A stretch of 64,000 bases of DNA from Flaccisagitta enflata (Eukaryota > Chaetognatha > Sagittoidea > Aphragmophora). Below, one piece after another: positions 21,908 through 56,782 of the stretch. Position numbers and translations under genes: made by a program. The notes below the pieces were generated by a model. It did not search any database. It was not told where the DNA came from and saw only the letters and a program-made list of their open reading frames with translations. Where the stretch lies: positions 58,838,001 through 58,902,000 of the forward strand of contig OZ231126.1 in assembly GCA_965153355.1 (NCBI GenBank), read 5' to 3'. Numbering within the stretch: position 1 is the stretch's first letter; each line of letters opens with the position of its first letter.

Positions 21908-22107
21908 TAGTCGCGTACTCGCGACTCAACAACCCGCTATGTTGGTTGGTCTGTCGGTCGGTCGGTCGGTTGGTCGCCCTTAACTTTTTTAGCGTTTTTG
22001 GGCGTCTTTTGCATTACTGCTCCTGCCCAAATGCTTGAATTAGCATGTTTCATCGCTGACCCTGCCCACCCGCGCGCGACTTCAGTAGCCGCATATACGG
22101 CCTTGTT
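21908..22107 (-). repeat. Hairpin-ended short dispersed repeat, copy H
   Basis: On the plus strand it opens with TAGTCGCGTACTCGCGACT (the hairpin), passes a GGTCGGTCGGTCGG core and CTGCTCCTGCCC, and ends GGCCTTGTT. It lies inside the 2.49-kb insertion described separately. Confidence 0.8.
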
Positions 22108-22139
22108 TTATCTTCTGCTTCATTTTCTTCCTCTACTTT

Positions 22140-22295
22140 TTCTTTTTCTTTTTCTTTTTCTTTATCTTTATCTTTATCTTTATCTTTATCTTTATCTTTA
22201 TCTTTTTCTTCTTCTTCTTCTTCTTCTTCTTCTTCTTCTTCTTCTTCTTCTTCTTCTTCTTCTTCTTCTTCTTCTTCTTCTTCTTCTTTCGTTTT
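22140..22295. repeat. (CTTTTT)/(CTTTAT)/(CTT)n compound repeat
   Basis: Hexanucleotide runs passing into about 30 CTT units. Confidence 0.95.
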
Positions 22296-22316
22296 AACTC
22301 GTCTTTCTTCTTCTTT

Positions 22317-22475
22317 TAAGTCGCGGACTAGGGACTCTACACCTTGCCGTGTCGGTCCATCCAACGCAAGTCCGTCCGTCCGTAAGTCTGTCACATTTCT
22401 AAATTGCGATCGATTTTCGCATTACTGCTCCTGCCCAACCGCCCGCGACTTGATTACCGTGTATCCAGCTTTGTT
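22317..22475 (-). repeat. Hairpin-ended short dispersed repeat, copy I
   Basis: AAGTCGCGGACTAGGGACTC, a CCGTCCGTCCG core, ATTACTGCTCCTGCCCAACC and GTGTATCCAGCTTTGTT. It is the same family as copy H, about 200 bp away. Confidence 0.75.
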
Positions 22476-22499
22476 CCTTTTCCTTTTTCGTTTTCATTT

Positions 22500-22685
22500 T
22501 CTTTACGTTTTTATTTCCTTTTTCTTTTTTGTTACTTTTTTCTTTTTCTTTTTCTTTTTCTTTTTCTTTTTCTTTTTCTTTTGCTTTTGCTTTTGCTTTT
22601 GCTTTTGCTTTTGCTGTTGCTCTTGCTTTTGCTTGTGTTTTTTCTTTCGCTTTATTGCTTTTGGTTTTGCTTTTGCTTTTGCTAT
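22500..22685. repeat. (CTTTTT)n to (CTTTTG)n compound repeat
   Basis: The hexamer array changes from CTTTTT to CTTTTG. Three copies of GGCAATTGCTAGTTTA follow at 22745-22796. Confidence 0.9.
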
Positions 22686-23181
22686 TTACGTATCAGAGCA
22701 GGCGGCACTGGCGCAAGAACAGATGAGGAGAAAAAGTGCATCTATGGCGATTGCTAGTTTATGGCAATTGCTAGTTTAGGGCAATTGCTAGTTTATGAAC
22801 TTAGTACTTGACTTTCAATGATTACCTTTTCTGATCATGTTGATCAGTTCGACATTCAGGGAAGTGCACGCGAAAGTTTATATTGTCGATGTGATGTGTC
22901 TGTCGGTCCGTGGGTTCAAATTTTCGCGAGATGGGTTAGCTCCCATCCATAGCGCCACCGCGCCCCTTCAATGGCTGGGCCAAAACTTCACGAAGTCTAT
23001 CTCCTCATTTAACATTTGCCTTGGATTGGATTGGATGGATTGGATTTAATGCCCAATAGTGTCCTGAATACTTTTACAAATCAATTGTAAATCAGCAGTA
23101 CAATTGTAGAATGTAGAGCGTACACAGGATTCAATTAATGTTATATAATTACATACTAGTCAGTGAGGGCTCACAAGGCCC

Positions 23182-23504
23182 TCTTCCAAATTTTTAGTTT
23201 GGGTATAATGAGGGATGTTGTTCCACCTGTCATACATATTTACATATTCACATTTCATTCAACGCAATTAGTCACAGAAACAACTACTCGTTCAGTTGTA
23301 CAGTAAACAACAATTAACAATTTCTTCATTCTACCATTTGCAAAACGAGTGAAACCGTACATCATCTTCTGAAAAACTCCCACACACAGGAAATCACATC
23401 ACTTTCACTTTCCCATGAAATGAATAGAGTGTGCCAATCGAGCAATTATGGAGGATTGATTGAATTAGCCAATCAACCGGTCAAAGGGTCCAATTCTGAA
23501 AACT

Positions 23505-23592
<88 letters not shown>
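23182..23592. repeat. 953-bp tandem unit, copy 2, second part
   Basis: Continues exactly where 20694 stopped: TCTTCCAAATTTTTAGTTTG, then the same sequence as 19742-20073, ending in its own (CT)n tract. Confidence 0.9.
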
Positions 23593-23597
<5 letters not shown>

Positions 23598-24324
23598 GAA
23601 TGGTGTACCTCACCTTTCTATCAAGATTTCTCTCTCTCTCTCTTTCTTTTTCCCTATCACCTTTTCTTCGTTGTTTATTGTCTTTGCGTTTCGATGAGGG
23701 TGCCCATGTCTGTTAATCCCATGGCGCCAGGAAGTCGATGCGAGGGAAAGTGATGATATCGATGATATCGATGATTTTTTGTGGCGGTGGCGTGAGAAGA
23801 AAGGCGGGCGTGAATCGAGAATCAAGTGGATTAAATCGATTAAAACAGATTGTCTCTCTCCTCCTCTCTTTCTTCTTCTTCGAGAAGTTGCTAATCCAAT
23901 GGAAGACAATGACACTTGATTGGATCGCCGGAAATATGGGCTTATGGCTTTCATCATAATCATCGCTCGTGTGTGTCATCTTTCCGCCTCCGCCTCGTAG
24001 GTGATCGCGGGTGAACCTTCATTTTATCGTTGTTGGTGTGATCGTGGGTGTGTGATCGTGGGTTGCTGGGAAATATCCAGAAGCTCCTGAATCAATGATG
24101 GTAAGATCACTGACGCCGATGCTGTCGGCATTTCTCTCATGTTTTGTGGGACACTGGCCACTGGGTCAATTTAGAGACTTAATAGTTAATACCTTTTAAA
24201 AATCAAAGGTCTATTGTTTTTTTTTTGTTTTGTTTTTTTGTTTTGTTTTTTTTTTTTGCCTGTTTGTATTGGAACATGTGTATGAAAGTGGCCTATTACT
24301 AATTACTTCTACTCCCGTTGTTTT
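23593..24324. other. Unique intergenic sequence
   Basis: No gene recognised. Short TGGGTGTGTGATCGTGGG and GATGATATCGATGATAT repeats and T-rich runs only. Confidence 0.4.
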
Positions 24325-24523
24325 TAGTCGCGTGTCAAGCGACTCTACACCCCGCTTTGTCGGTCGGTTGGTCGGTCGGGTGGTCGGTTGGTCGGACGGT
24401 TAGTACGCTTTTTTACATTTTCGGCATTTTTTGTTTTTTAAGCACACTGCTCCCGCCCAAATGACCAAGGGTACTTCTGTATCACTGCTCCTGCCTACCC
24501 GCAGGGGACTGGCCGGCCTTGTT
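24325..24523 (-). repeat. Hairpin-ended short dispersed repeat, copy J
   Basis: TAGTCGCGTGTCAAGCGACT hairpin end, a GGTCGGTTGGTCGG core and CTGCTCCTGCCTACCC, ending CCGGCCTTGTT. Confidence 0.8.
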
Positions 24524-24684
24524 ATATCTAGACAGTGATGATAAGCGCCCAGCTTTCTTTTCCTCGTGGTTTACTTATGAATATAACCACACTATAGCTT
24601 CAGAACTCTTTAGATGATCGGAAGTATTTACGTGTTTTTCCAAGTTGTGAATGACAGGTACCTTAAATCCACTCATCTTTACTT

Positions 24685-24688
<4 letters not shown>

Positions 24689-24717
<29 letters not shown>
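24689..24717. repeat. Short (GA)n tract
   Basis: About 14 GA units in otherwise unique sequence of unknown content (24.5-25.1 kb). Confidence 0.9.
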
Positions 24718-24720
<3 letters not shown>

Positions 24721-25104
24721 TTCTGATGCCATTCACGGTGACAAGTTTCTCCCACGCATTAGAGGGGACATACAGAATGGTCGATCTATTCTTTCCTGTC
24801 CACAATCGTGGAAATTGCCGCTGATTGATGATTGATTTACAAGATGAAATTCCCGATCTCTCTCCCATTCATAATTTCTTTTGTTTCCGCTCCTCACATT
24901 TCCCTCTTCTTTATTCTTTTTACTTTCACATTATCATCGATGTGACATCTTCTTTCCGCTCAATTCTTTTCTTTCATTCTTTGTTTTCTGTTCGGTTCTA
25001 AACGTTATCGGATTTTCCCTCATCTAGATTCGGACAACTGATTAAAAAGTTTCTATTTCTCGTTTTCTCCTTTTTGCCAATTTCCTGAAACTTTTTTTCT
25101 CTGT

Positions 25105-25131
25105 CTTTCTTCCTCTCTTTCTTTTTATTTT

Positions 25132-25207
<76 letters not shown>

Positions 25208-25296
25208 TTTTATTTCTTTCTTTCCCCATTCTTCCCACTCTCTTTTTTCTTTCTTTCAATCTGTCTTTCTTTCTTTCTTTCTCTCTTTCTCTCTAG

Positions 25297-25379
<83 letters not shown>

Positions 25380-25384
25380 TTTTT

Positions 25385-25459
<75 letters not shown>

Positions 25460-25465
25460 ACTTTT
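25105..25465. repeat. (CTTT)n array
   Basis: A long CTTT tetranucleotide tract with brief interruptions. It gives artefactual poly-KKER frames on the minus strand. Confidence 0.95.
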
Positions 25466-25639
25466 CTCCCTCGCTTCTGTTTCTGTTCCAATTCCTGCAT
25501 ATCTTTCATCTTTCTCTTTTGTCCTTTCACTTTTTCCTCCCATCTTTGTTACGACGATTTTGGATTAATAACCGTCGAAAGACGAAACAAATTCTTGCTA
25601 CTGGCGCCAGTCGTCATCTTCGTCTTCCTCATCAATGTC

Positions 25640-25643
25640 ATCT

Positions 25644-25675
<32 letters not shown>

Positions 25676-26380
25676 GTCGTCATATTCTGTCACGTGATGG
25701 AATCAAAGACGTGACAACATTAAAGGAACAAGGATTGAGAATAGCCAGCCCACAGGCATCTATGGTCAGCGGTGCCAATGTCCTGCTTTACTGATCTGTA
25801 AGTCATGTTAAGATTGAAGGCAGGACAGTAGCTAGAAAGAGGATAGAATTGCGAAGAACCCATAGTATCGCTTTGAGGAGCGGTCCAGGATTTAGATCAA
25901 AACCCTGTTATATCGTGATAAAGTGTAAGAAGCAAGACCCATGGACTTGGAGGGCAGAATGAACGACTAATGGCTATAATCTGAGCCAGGTACCACAACA
26001 ACGGCGTCGAAAAGGTTTATACAGGAAACACTTAAAACAACTTGTAATTTCATGATGGAGATTACAGTGCAGAGTAGCAAAATCGAATAATTTTGCCTAA
26101 ATTTTTGAATACCACTTTGGGCATCATCATCAGAAGCAGAAATATATATACAGGAATCCTTGAGCTGTTTGTGTTCAACAGGACATTTTCCTTTCTAGCG
26201 CAGCTACCACAAATGAAAATGTCTTGTGGTAGCTGTACAAAAAAGAAAAGAGGAACGAGAGGAAGAGGTAAAGATGCGCCTTGAGATAATGCCACAAAAC
26301 GGATATTTGGTGAAATCGGAGAACAAACGGATATGAAGGAAGATAACGACAATAATTTGAAAAAGAAGGAAGGAAAAAAG
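25640..26380. other. Unique intergenic sequence with a 12-bp perfect hairpin
   Basis: No gene recognised. A short (CGT)n run lies at 25645-25680. CAGCTACCACAA and TTGTGGTAGCTG form a perfect inverted pair at 26201-26212 and 26224-26235. Confidence 0.45.
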
Positions 26381-26384
26381 GGTA

Positions 26385-26402
26385 AGAAAGAAAGAAAGAC
26401 AA

Positions 26403-26445
<43 letters not shown>

Positions 26446-26458
26446 TAAGAAAAAAAGC

Positions 26459-26490
<32 letters not shown>

Positions 26491-26515
26491 AAAAAGAAAG
26501 AAAAAAGAAAGAATG
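26385..26515. repeat. (GAAA)n array
   Basis: Purine-strand counterpart of the CTTT arrays, opposite in orientation to 25105-25465. Confidence 0.95.
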
Positions 26516-26794
26516 AAGACTGGGATTAGGATCAGTTGGGATTTTTTAAAGGACCCTAAACTTAATGTTGGGTACGACAACCGCTTGCTTTTTGATGGTG
26601 TTGCTTCTATGAAGGATCCCTGGTTAATGACCAAATGCAACAACAATTTTAGCCAGAATTGAAGGATGGATCATTTGGGTTTCCGTCTACCGAAGGATAT
26701 CGGCAAGTACTGATTAATGAGTACCCCCCAATAATATGATTCAAACAAATAAAGTGTGGAGACAATGACTGAAATTTGGTCTCATTGCAATGTG

Positions 26795-26798
<4 letters not shown>

Positions 26799-26836
<38 letters not shown>
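26799..26836. repeat. Short (GA)n tract
   Basis: About 18 GA units. The following 300 bp holds GT/CT/CTT-rich sequence and a T-run at 27199-27222, with no gene. Confidence 0.9.
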
Positions 26837-26838
<2 letters not shown>

Positions 26839-27604
26839 GAAGTGAAACTGGGTCTCTTCACTTCTCCCTAGTTTCTCAAATAGACGCATTCTTGCCTTTC
26901 TTTCCTTTGTATCTGTCTGACTGTCTTTGTTTCTGTGTGTGTGTCTCGCTCTCTCTCTCTTTCGCTTCTGTTGGTCCTTTCTTCTTCTTCTTCTTCCAGT
27001 CTGTGTCTCCTAGTGTCTCTGTCTCCCCCTTGTGACGAGTAAGTTTCATATTCCACCCTGCAGAGCGGATCTTCTCCCCCGTTCCCAAGTAAATATTTCA
27101 TCAGCTCCATCCGATTGCAGATCGTATGCTGCATTCAATTTGTGACCCCTTTGCTTCCTTCTTTCCTCTTCCGCAAGAAGAACTGGCAAACAGTTTTTTT
27201 TTGTTTTTTTTTTTTTTTTTTTTTGTGAATTTCCGCTTTAGCCAGTACTTGAGTTTTTCATTACATTCGCTTCTTTTTCTGTTTTTAATCAGGGACGTTG
27301 ACACAACTTTTGGGCCCCCCAACTAGCCTTTTGGACAGGCCCTCTAGAATCTAGAATCTATAATGCACATATTTCTTTTAGTCGATCTTACATCTTTGCA
27401 TAAATCTGAACTTCAATAGCAAAGATTTGTAAAATAAAAGAAATACAAAATCCAAACATTTTACAGGTTTTTTTCCAAGGGTTTTTGTCCAGATTTATTC
27501 AAAAAATACTTACTTCAGAGGTCGTTCCAGGCTCCCTTGGCCCCAGACCCCTCAACTCAGTGGGGGTGTCACCCTCTAGCTGCCTGTCAACATCCCTGCC
27601 TTTT

Positions 27605-27758
27605 TAGTCGCGGACTAGCGACTCTATAAGAGGCCTTGTCCGTCGGTCGGTCGGTCGGTTGGTCCGTAGAGGTCATCGAGTTGAGAAAGTGCAAAAACGC
27701 GCATTCCGCTTCTGCCCACCCGTCCGCGACTGGTGTTGGCGGTGTATCCGGCCTTGTT
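27605..27758 (-). repeat. Hairpin-ended short dispersed repeat, copy K
   Basis: TAGTCGCGGACTAGCGACTC hairpin, TATAAGAGGCCTTGTCCG, a GTCGGTCGGTCGG core, CTGCCCACCCGTCCGCGACT and GTGTATCCGGCCTTGTT. It is the cleanest minus-strand copy at about 154 bp. Confidence 0.85.
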
Positions 27759-28027
27759 GTATTTTCCTCCATTTGGATCAACGGTGAAAGAAATGTGACG
27801 ACCCTAACTAGCGCTGCCTTCAGACTTAGTACGACGCATTCTAGAAGCAAATATCTTTAGATTTTTACTGCGCGTTCTTCATAGCTTTATTAACTACCAA
27901 TTCCTAGAGGCCCTTGTCAACATCTTGTTGACGCATGAGCCTGTGGAAGATCCCAGGCAAGAAAAATTTTCACTCTCACTTTCACTCGCCGACACTATTC
28001 ATGGCCTAATTAATCTCATCTTTTGCC

Positions 28028-28307
<280 letters not shown>

Positions 28308-28539
28308 GACTCTCACTTACTCATATTGATATTGACCTCACCTCCGTTCCCTCTCACTTCCCCGTCCTTTCCCACATAGAGCCGTTGTACACACGTTAAC
28401 TCTTGTCGCCGTTTTTCGGCTCGATCCTCTTCCTTCCTGTCTGCTCTTCCTTTTCTCTATTCTTTTCCATGACTCGTCAAATAAATGATTTTTCCGTACG
28501 TCTAAGAAATCGCGGTGCTGAATTCTTCTGCTTCTGTTA

Positions 28540-28772
28540 CTTTTTCTTCTTCTTCTTCTTCTTCTTCTTCTTCTTCTTCTTCTTCTTCTTCTTCTTCTTC
28601 TTCTTCTTCTTCTTTTTCTTCTTTCTTTTTCTTCTTCTTTTTCTTCTTCTTCTTCTTCTTCTTCTTCTTCTTCTTCTTCTTCTTCTTCTTCTTCTTCTTC
28701 TTCTTCTTCTTCTTCTTCTTCTTTTTCTTTTCTTCTTTATCTGCTTCTTTCCTTTCTTGTTCTTCTTCTTCT

Positions 28773-28819
<47 letters not shown>

Positions 28820-28925
28820 TTCTTCTTCTTCTTCTTCTTCTTCTTCTTTTTCTTCTTCTTTTCTTCTTCTTCTGCTTCTTTCCAATTTTTTTCTTCTTCT
28901 TCTCCTTCTTCTTCTTCTCCTCCTT
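28540..28925. repeat. (TTC)n region
   Basis: Several long TTC runs with TTTTTC and CCTTCTT interruptions. All long frames here (poly-Ser, Phe, Leu, Glu, Lys) are artefacts. Confidence 0.95.
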
Positions 28926-29410
28926 TCCTGTTTCCTTGTAAGATTGAGTGATAACCGCATCTTGTGCAATCTTGCATTACTACGTAATGTGTCTACTGTT
29001 GTAAGCTTTTTTTTCAATGGTGTTATCATTGATTTGCCTCCCCTTCTTTTTTCTTTTTTTTTTCTCCTACTTCTTCTTCTTCTTCCTCTTCTTCTTCTTT
29101 ATCTTCATCTTCTTCTTCTTCTTCTTCTTCTTCTTCTTCTTCTTCTTCTTCTTCTTCTTCTTCTTCTTTTTCTTCTTCTTTTCATTTTCTTTTATTCAAC
29201 TTCTTCTGCTTCTTTCCATTCTTTTTTCTTCTTCTTCTTCTGCTTCTTCTTCTGCTTCTTCTTCTTCCTCTTCTCCTTCTTCTTCTTCCTCCCCTTTTCT
29301 GTTTCCCTGTAAGATTGAGTGATAACCGCGTCTTGTGCAATCTTGCATTACTATGTAATGTTTCTGCTGTTGTAAGCTTTGTCCTAGATGCTAGATGGTG
29401 TTATCGTTGA
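28926..29410. repeat. Duplicated cassette: AAGATTGAGTGATAACCGC block plus (TTC)n
   Basis: GTAAGATTGAGTGATAACCG..TCTTGTGCAATCTTGCATTA appears at 28938-29040 and again at 29308-29415. Each is followed by GGTGTTATC(A/G)TTGATTTGC and a TTC array, so a unit of about 370 bp is tandemly duplicated. Confidence 0.8.
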
Positions 29411-29424
29411 TTTGCTTCCCCTTC

Positions 29425-29426
29425 TT

Positions 29427-29458
<32 letters not shown>

Positions 29459-29625
29459 TTCTTCTTCTTCTTCTTCTTCTTCTTCTTCTTCTTCTTCTTC
29501 TTCTTCTTCTTCTTCTTCTTCTTTTTTCTCCCTCTTCTTCTTCTTCTTCTTCTTCTCCTTCTTCTTCTTCTTCTTCTTCTTCTTCTTCTTCTTCTTCTTC
29601 TTCTTCTTCTTCTCTTTCTTCTTCT
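29425..29625. repeat. (TTC)n array
   Basis: About 65 TTC units with a CTCCC interruption, followed by CCT/TCC-rich pyrimidine sequence to about 29790. Confidence 0.95.
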
Positions 29626-29829
29626 TTTCACTTTCCCTTCCTCTTGTCTTCCCTTCCCCATGCCCTTCCTCCTCCTCACCACTTTCCCTCTCCTTCTCCT
29701 TTTTTTTTCCCCTTTTCCAATCGATCTTCCTCATCTCCTCCTTCCTCCTCCTCATCTTGCTCCTCCTCTTCCTCCTTGCCCTTTTTCGCCGACGGTCGGC
29801 TCCCACCTGAATATCTCTCTCTCTCTGCC

Positions 29830-30675
29830 GTACAAATATGATCTCTCGATTCCGATGTACGCCATTTGAGGTACTGACTCGATCTGTGAGAGAGAGACAG
29901 CAGCTTGAGAATAACGGAATCGCGAAAAGTCAACAACGTACATTGTCCATCCATAGTCCATCATTCTCTTGTCCCATAAAAAGCTCCTCCGACACATCAA
30001 CGCCATCATAATCATCGGAAACCTCTCTTGTTGCTGATTTTCGCCATTTCTTCATTTCAACCTTTTTCCAATAGGATAACTACACACAAAACTTTTGTAA
30101 AAGACAAAAAAAAAGAAATCGGATTATTTTCCTTGGATTTAATTCAATAAATACCAATCAAGTTCGATCATCTTCCAACAAATTGACATTTCTGAATCCA
30201 ACTCGTCCATCTACGGACTCATTAAAAAAAAAGAAACTCGCTTCGTTTTACTAAAGAAAACATTCAAAAAAGCTCAATCAATTTGACGTGAAAAGTAATA
30301 GAGAGCGCAAAACTCTCTCTCGCGCTTGTTTTTTAAGTTTTTTTCTCTCCTTCGATGATGTAAAAAAAAACACTTTTTTTAACATCTGATCATCGACTGA
30401 GGATGAAGAATTGCAATTATTCAACTCTTTGCACAGTCCTGTGACACGTTTTCACCATCCAAATCAAATTAGAGAGACCGACTAAAATTCGATAAAAAAA
30501 GGCGTTCATCTACTGAATGTGTAATAATACATTTGTATACATCAAAAAAGAGTACATAAGAAACACATTGATTGATTTCGAATGAGCGTGAAAAACTAAA
30601 TCAGATTTTAGTTGAAGAATATTCCTGACTTTTTTTCTAGCGTGAATCATATAATTTGATAAAAATATAAGAAAA
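29830..30675 (+). promoter_or_regulatory. Upstream region of the modular extracellular protein gene
   Basis: Unique, AT-rich sequence without repeats directly before the gene. It is the likely site of promoter and 5' UTR. An in-frame TAA shortly before the ATG closes the frame. I cannot place a TATA box or initiator with confidence. Confidence 0.35.
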
Positions 30676-53707
<23,032 letters not shown>

Positions 53708-54326
53708 AAGGAATCTTTTTTTCTAGTATACCTTTTTTTTCTTCCATTGACGCCATCGTTTTACAACAATTTGTGTCCAATTTTTGTCTTTAACATAGTC
53801 ACCTTCCACCAATATTTTACATTCGCGACCGAGCGGTTCGGAATTTTCTTTTTGTCATTTTTAATTATCATTATTGACTGACAGTGGATCCACATCCTGT
53901 ATGGATGTTCCCATCGTTCCCAAATTAGACTCTGTCACTCTGTGAGTTGACACTTTTGATTATGTTTATAATTATTAACATAATTATCATTTAACTGTAA
54001 AATGTTGTAAAAATCGTTCATGCGATATTTCATAAATGTTACATCCAAAACCGAGAAACAAAACAACGAAACGTAGGTTTTATCGTTCGCCGATCATTTC
54101 TGTATCATAAAAACAGATTCATTGACGATACTGCGTAGTGATATCACTCTTTTAGACGTAGCATGAAGACACCCTCAAACTACAAACTATTTATTTAATC
54201 AGTAACATGGATGCATTTTCATTTTTTGTTGACATATCGTAGAGATGTTACTGTCCAACACCTTGTCAAACTGTCCATTGTGTCTCTTGTTTGCATTACT
54301 TTAAACCAGAACATGCTAACATTCCG

Positions 54327-54332
54327 AATAAA
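54327..54332 (+). terminator. Polyadenylation signal AATAAA
   Basis: Canonical hexamer 620 bp after the stop codon of the modular protein gene. The sequence between (53708-54326) is unique and AT-rich, as expected for a 3' UTR, and repeats resume directly after. Confidence 0.65.
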
Positions 54333-54374
54333 GTTTATATGAAAAAAGATAATCGTTTTCATTAAAAAACTCGT

Positions 54375-54790
54375 GATATTAACTCCAATATGCCCTCAAA
54401 TCAGCCCTCTCAGAACCAACATCAGGCCTCTCAAGCCTCAAATCAGCGATCATTCCCAGGCCTCTAATCAACTTTCTCATGTGACTCTATATCAGCCCCC
54501 TTAGGCCTCAAATCTTTTATGCTTCAAATTAGCACAGCTGGCTTCATGGGTCTTAGACTCAGCCTTAATTCAACCCTCATAGACCCTCAATCAGCCGTCT
54601 TTTGTGCCTCATCAACTTTTTCAGGCTGGATGAACAAAAATAGCCCCCTGTATTCCACAGGATTTTGTCTTCTTTCGGGCCGCTGCCATTTGGCGTTGAT
54701 TAGTTTCTGTTAGCATATAGTCAACAGGTCGCTCAAGCGTCATTATGGTCAGCGGTACCCGTCGCCCCACTAGTCAATTTTGTGAGTGTT
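54375..54790. mobile_element. Foldback-family arm
   Basis: Degenerate CCTCTCAGGCCTCAAATCAG units, then TTCCACAGGATTTTGTCTTC, TTTCGGGCCGCTGCCA and ATGGTCAGCGGTACCCGTCG. These are the end modules of the foldback elements at 9.5-11 kb. Confidence 0.65.
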
Positions 54791-54802
54791 GTTGTATGTA
54801 GG

Positions 54803-55120
54803 TAATGGGGCAGATGACCTATCATTCCACACAGGACAATTTTTCTGATGTAAGTCTCAAAGCTTTATGGCCTGTCAGTTCAAAGTTCAGTCTTTAGTTA
54901 TGACTGGGATATTAGCAGTCCGATAGGAGATATGAGAGGCTTGATTTTGGGTCTGGGAGGCCTGATTTGAGGTCTGAGAGGCTTGATTTGGGGTCTGAGA
55001 GGCCTGATTTGGGGTCAGAGCCTTGATTTGAGGCTTGGTAGGGGGGGTGGACATAGACAAAGACAGAGACATCAGATCCGAAAAATTGCCTTGTGTGGAA
55101 TCATAGGTCATCTGCCCCTC
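54803..55120. mobile_element. Foldback element 3 with 45-bp inverted ends
   Basis: GGGGCAGATGACCTATCATT...ACAGGACAATTTTT at the left matches the reverse complement of AAAATTGCCTTGTGTGGAAT...GACCTATGA-type sequence at 55076-55120. The middle holds GTCTGAGAGGCCTGATTTGG repeats. Confidence 0.75.
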
Positions 55121-55225
55121 CGGGGCCGCTGCCCAAATAGGTACACGGAATAATTAGGCCAGGCCTCTAGATTTGTCTATCCTGCCAAGAAGCAAAAAAG
55201 CTCTAGTAGAATATGCAAAATGCCA

Positions 55226-55545
55226 ATTTTGGGCAGCGGCCCCAAAGGGCCAATGTCCTGTAGGACGCAGGGGGGAATTTCAAGATGTCCATCCCTCCAT
55301 CCTTCTATCCGTCCCCTCCATCAGAGCCTGATTTTGGCCCTCTGAGCCCTCAAATTAGCCCTTTCTACCTCAATTTAGCCCTCAAGAGCTCAAATCAGCT
55401 GTCCAGACCTCATATCTACCCTCAAGACCTTAAATCAGCCCTTCAGACCTCAAACCTGCCCTCTAGGCCTCAAATCAACTCTTCAGGCCTCAAATTTGTC
55501 CTTTAGGCTTTAGGCCGACAAGCGGTGCTGCCCGCTGCCCCAAAA
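55226..55545. mobile_element. Foldback-family copy
   Basis: Opens GGGCAGCGGCCCCAAAGGGC and ATGTCCTGTAGGACGCAGGG as element 2 does, continues with CCTCAAATCAGCCCTTCAGA repeats and ends GGTGCTGCCCGCTGCCCC. Confidence 0.7.
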
Positions 55546-55570
55546 TCCTAATTGTTCTAAAGGCCTTATT

Positions 55571-56125
55571 ATAGGGTAATAGTGGGGGAAAGTATTAAGG
55601 CATCAAATTTTTATTATGACAGTTAAGGATTAACCAAAGTTAGTATATGGTTGCAAACTACTTGACATTTACTTTTCAAGAAAGGAAAAATATTTTTGAC
55701 AAATTTTCTAAGTATTTTTATCAAAACTAAATTTTCAAGAAAATTGATATCTTTTATACTTTTTTCTATATGAACTAAGCTGAAATTACCAAATCTAAGT
55801 GAACGTCTGTTTTGAATAAAAACAATGGTTGAAATATCTAAATCAGGGTTAAAAAAAAAACAGATATTCAACTTTTTGACAAAAAAAAATTTTTTTTATG
55901 CATTTTTCAAAAGTTCATTATTGCGAAAAAATGATCTGAACCTAATGGATTGAAGATGATCAACTATGCTAAATTGAAGTCAAAACTGGTCAAAAATATT
56001 TTTTCTTTCTTGAATATCAAATGTCAAGTAGTTTGTAACTATAAACTAACTTTGGTTTATCTTAACATCGCAAAATAAAAATTTGATGTCTTGATACTTT
56101 CCCCCACTGGAAAAAAATCACCCTG
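55571..56125. mobile_element. Terminal-inverted-repeat element, ~125-bp arms
   Basis: Left arm AGTGGGGGAAAGTATTAAGG and AACTACTTGACATTTACTTT. The right arm is the reverse complement, ending ATACTTTCCCCCACT at 56108. Complementarity probably extends out to AGGGT(A/G)AT. The centre is AT-rich with no transposase, so this is a MITE-like element. The target-site duplication is unclear. Confidence 0.8.
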
Positions 56126-56782
56126 TGATGAGGGGACTGCTTGGGTGTTCTACGATATGGTAGAGATGCGAGGTCGTGTGTACCTTAAGACGATTGTGTT
56201 TTGTCTGGAATCTTTTTATTTTTTTATTTTTTTTTCGATGAATTGAAATTCATGTTTGAGGTGATGATGAATGGGAATCAAAAGTCAACAAAAAGGGGCT
56301 ATTCTGGACCTTTCTCTACCCCGCTTCTAGCGCTCCTTATCGTCTGTCATCGTCACCCTTGTCGCAGACGTCGTCAACAATATTGACTCAATGTCGTCAT
56401 TGTCGTCACCGCCGTCGTCGTCAGCGTCATCCTCAACTTGATCACCGTCTTTGTACTCGCAATCTCTTACTTTCACCTTGTTGGTGGTAGCAGATTCTGT
56501 TTCACTCTAAACAAACACACATTTATGTCTCTTTAACTATACACTCTGATGTCCTCAAACACAAACAAGAAACTCCTCTCGTGTGAACACTTCTGTTCTT
56601 ACTCTCTCTCCCCCTGTTTCTCCTCCTCCTCTTCTTTTTGCCGGAACAGAGACCAATTTCAATCATTCATTTTAATGTCTTGTTCCTTCACTTTTGTTCT
56701 AGATCAGTTCTCAATATTGAAGAAAACGAAAAGTGCAATTTAGTAGGAGAGGGAAGGGTTGCCATGCCGACTCCGATTGTAC

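Larger units (their letters stand above)
20695..23181. mobile_element. 2.49-kb insertion splitting the tandem unit
   Basis: It interrupts the second copy of the 953-bp unit with no base lost from that copy. It carries a decayed LINE ORF1 on the minus strand, two hairpin-ended repeats (copies H and I) and pyrimidine repeats. No clear target-site duplication or terminal repeats are visible, so the mechanism is open. Confidence 0.7.

Noticed and set aside
28403-29841. Several 100-265-codon frames of poly-Ser, Phe, Leu, Lys or Glu on both strands
   Set aside because: Pure translation of TTC/GAA microsatellites. No non-repetitive domain.
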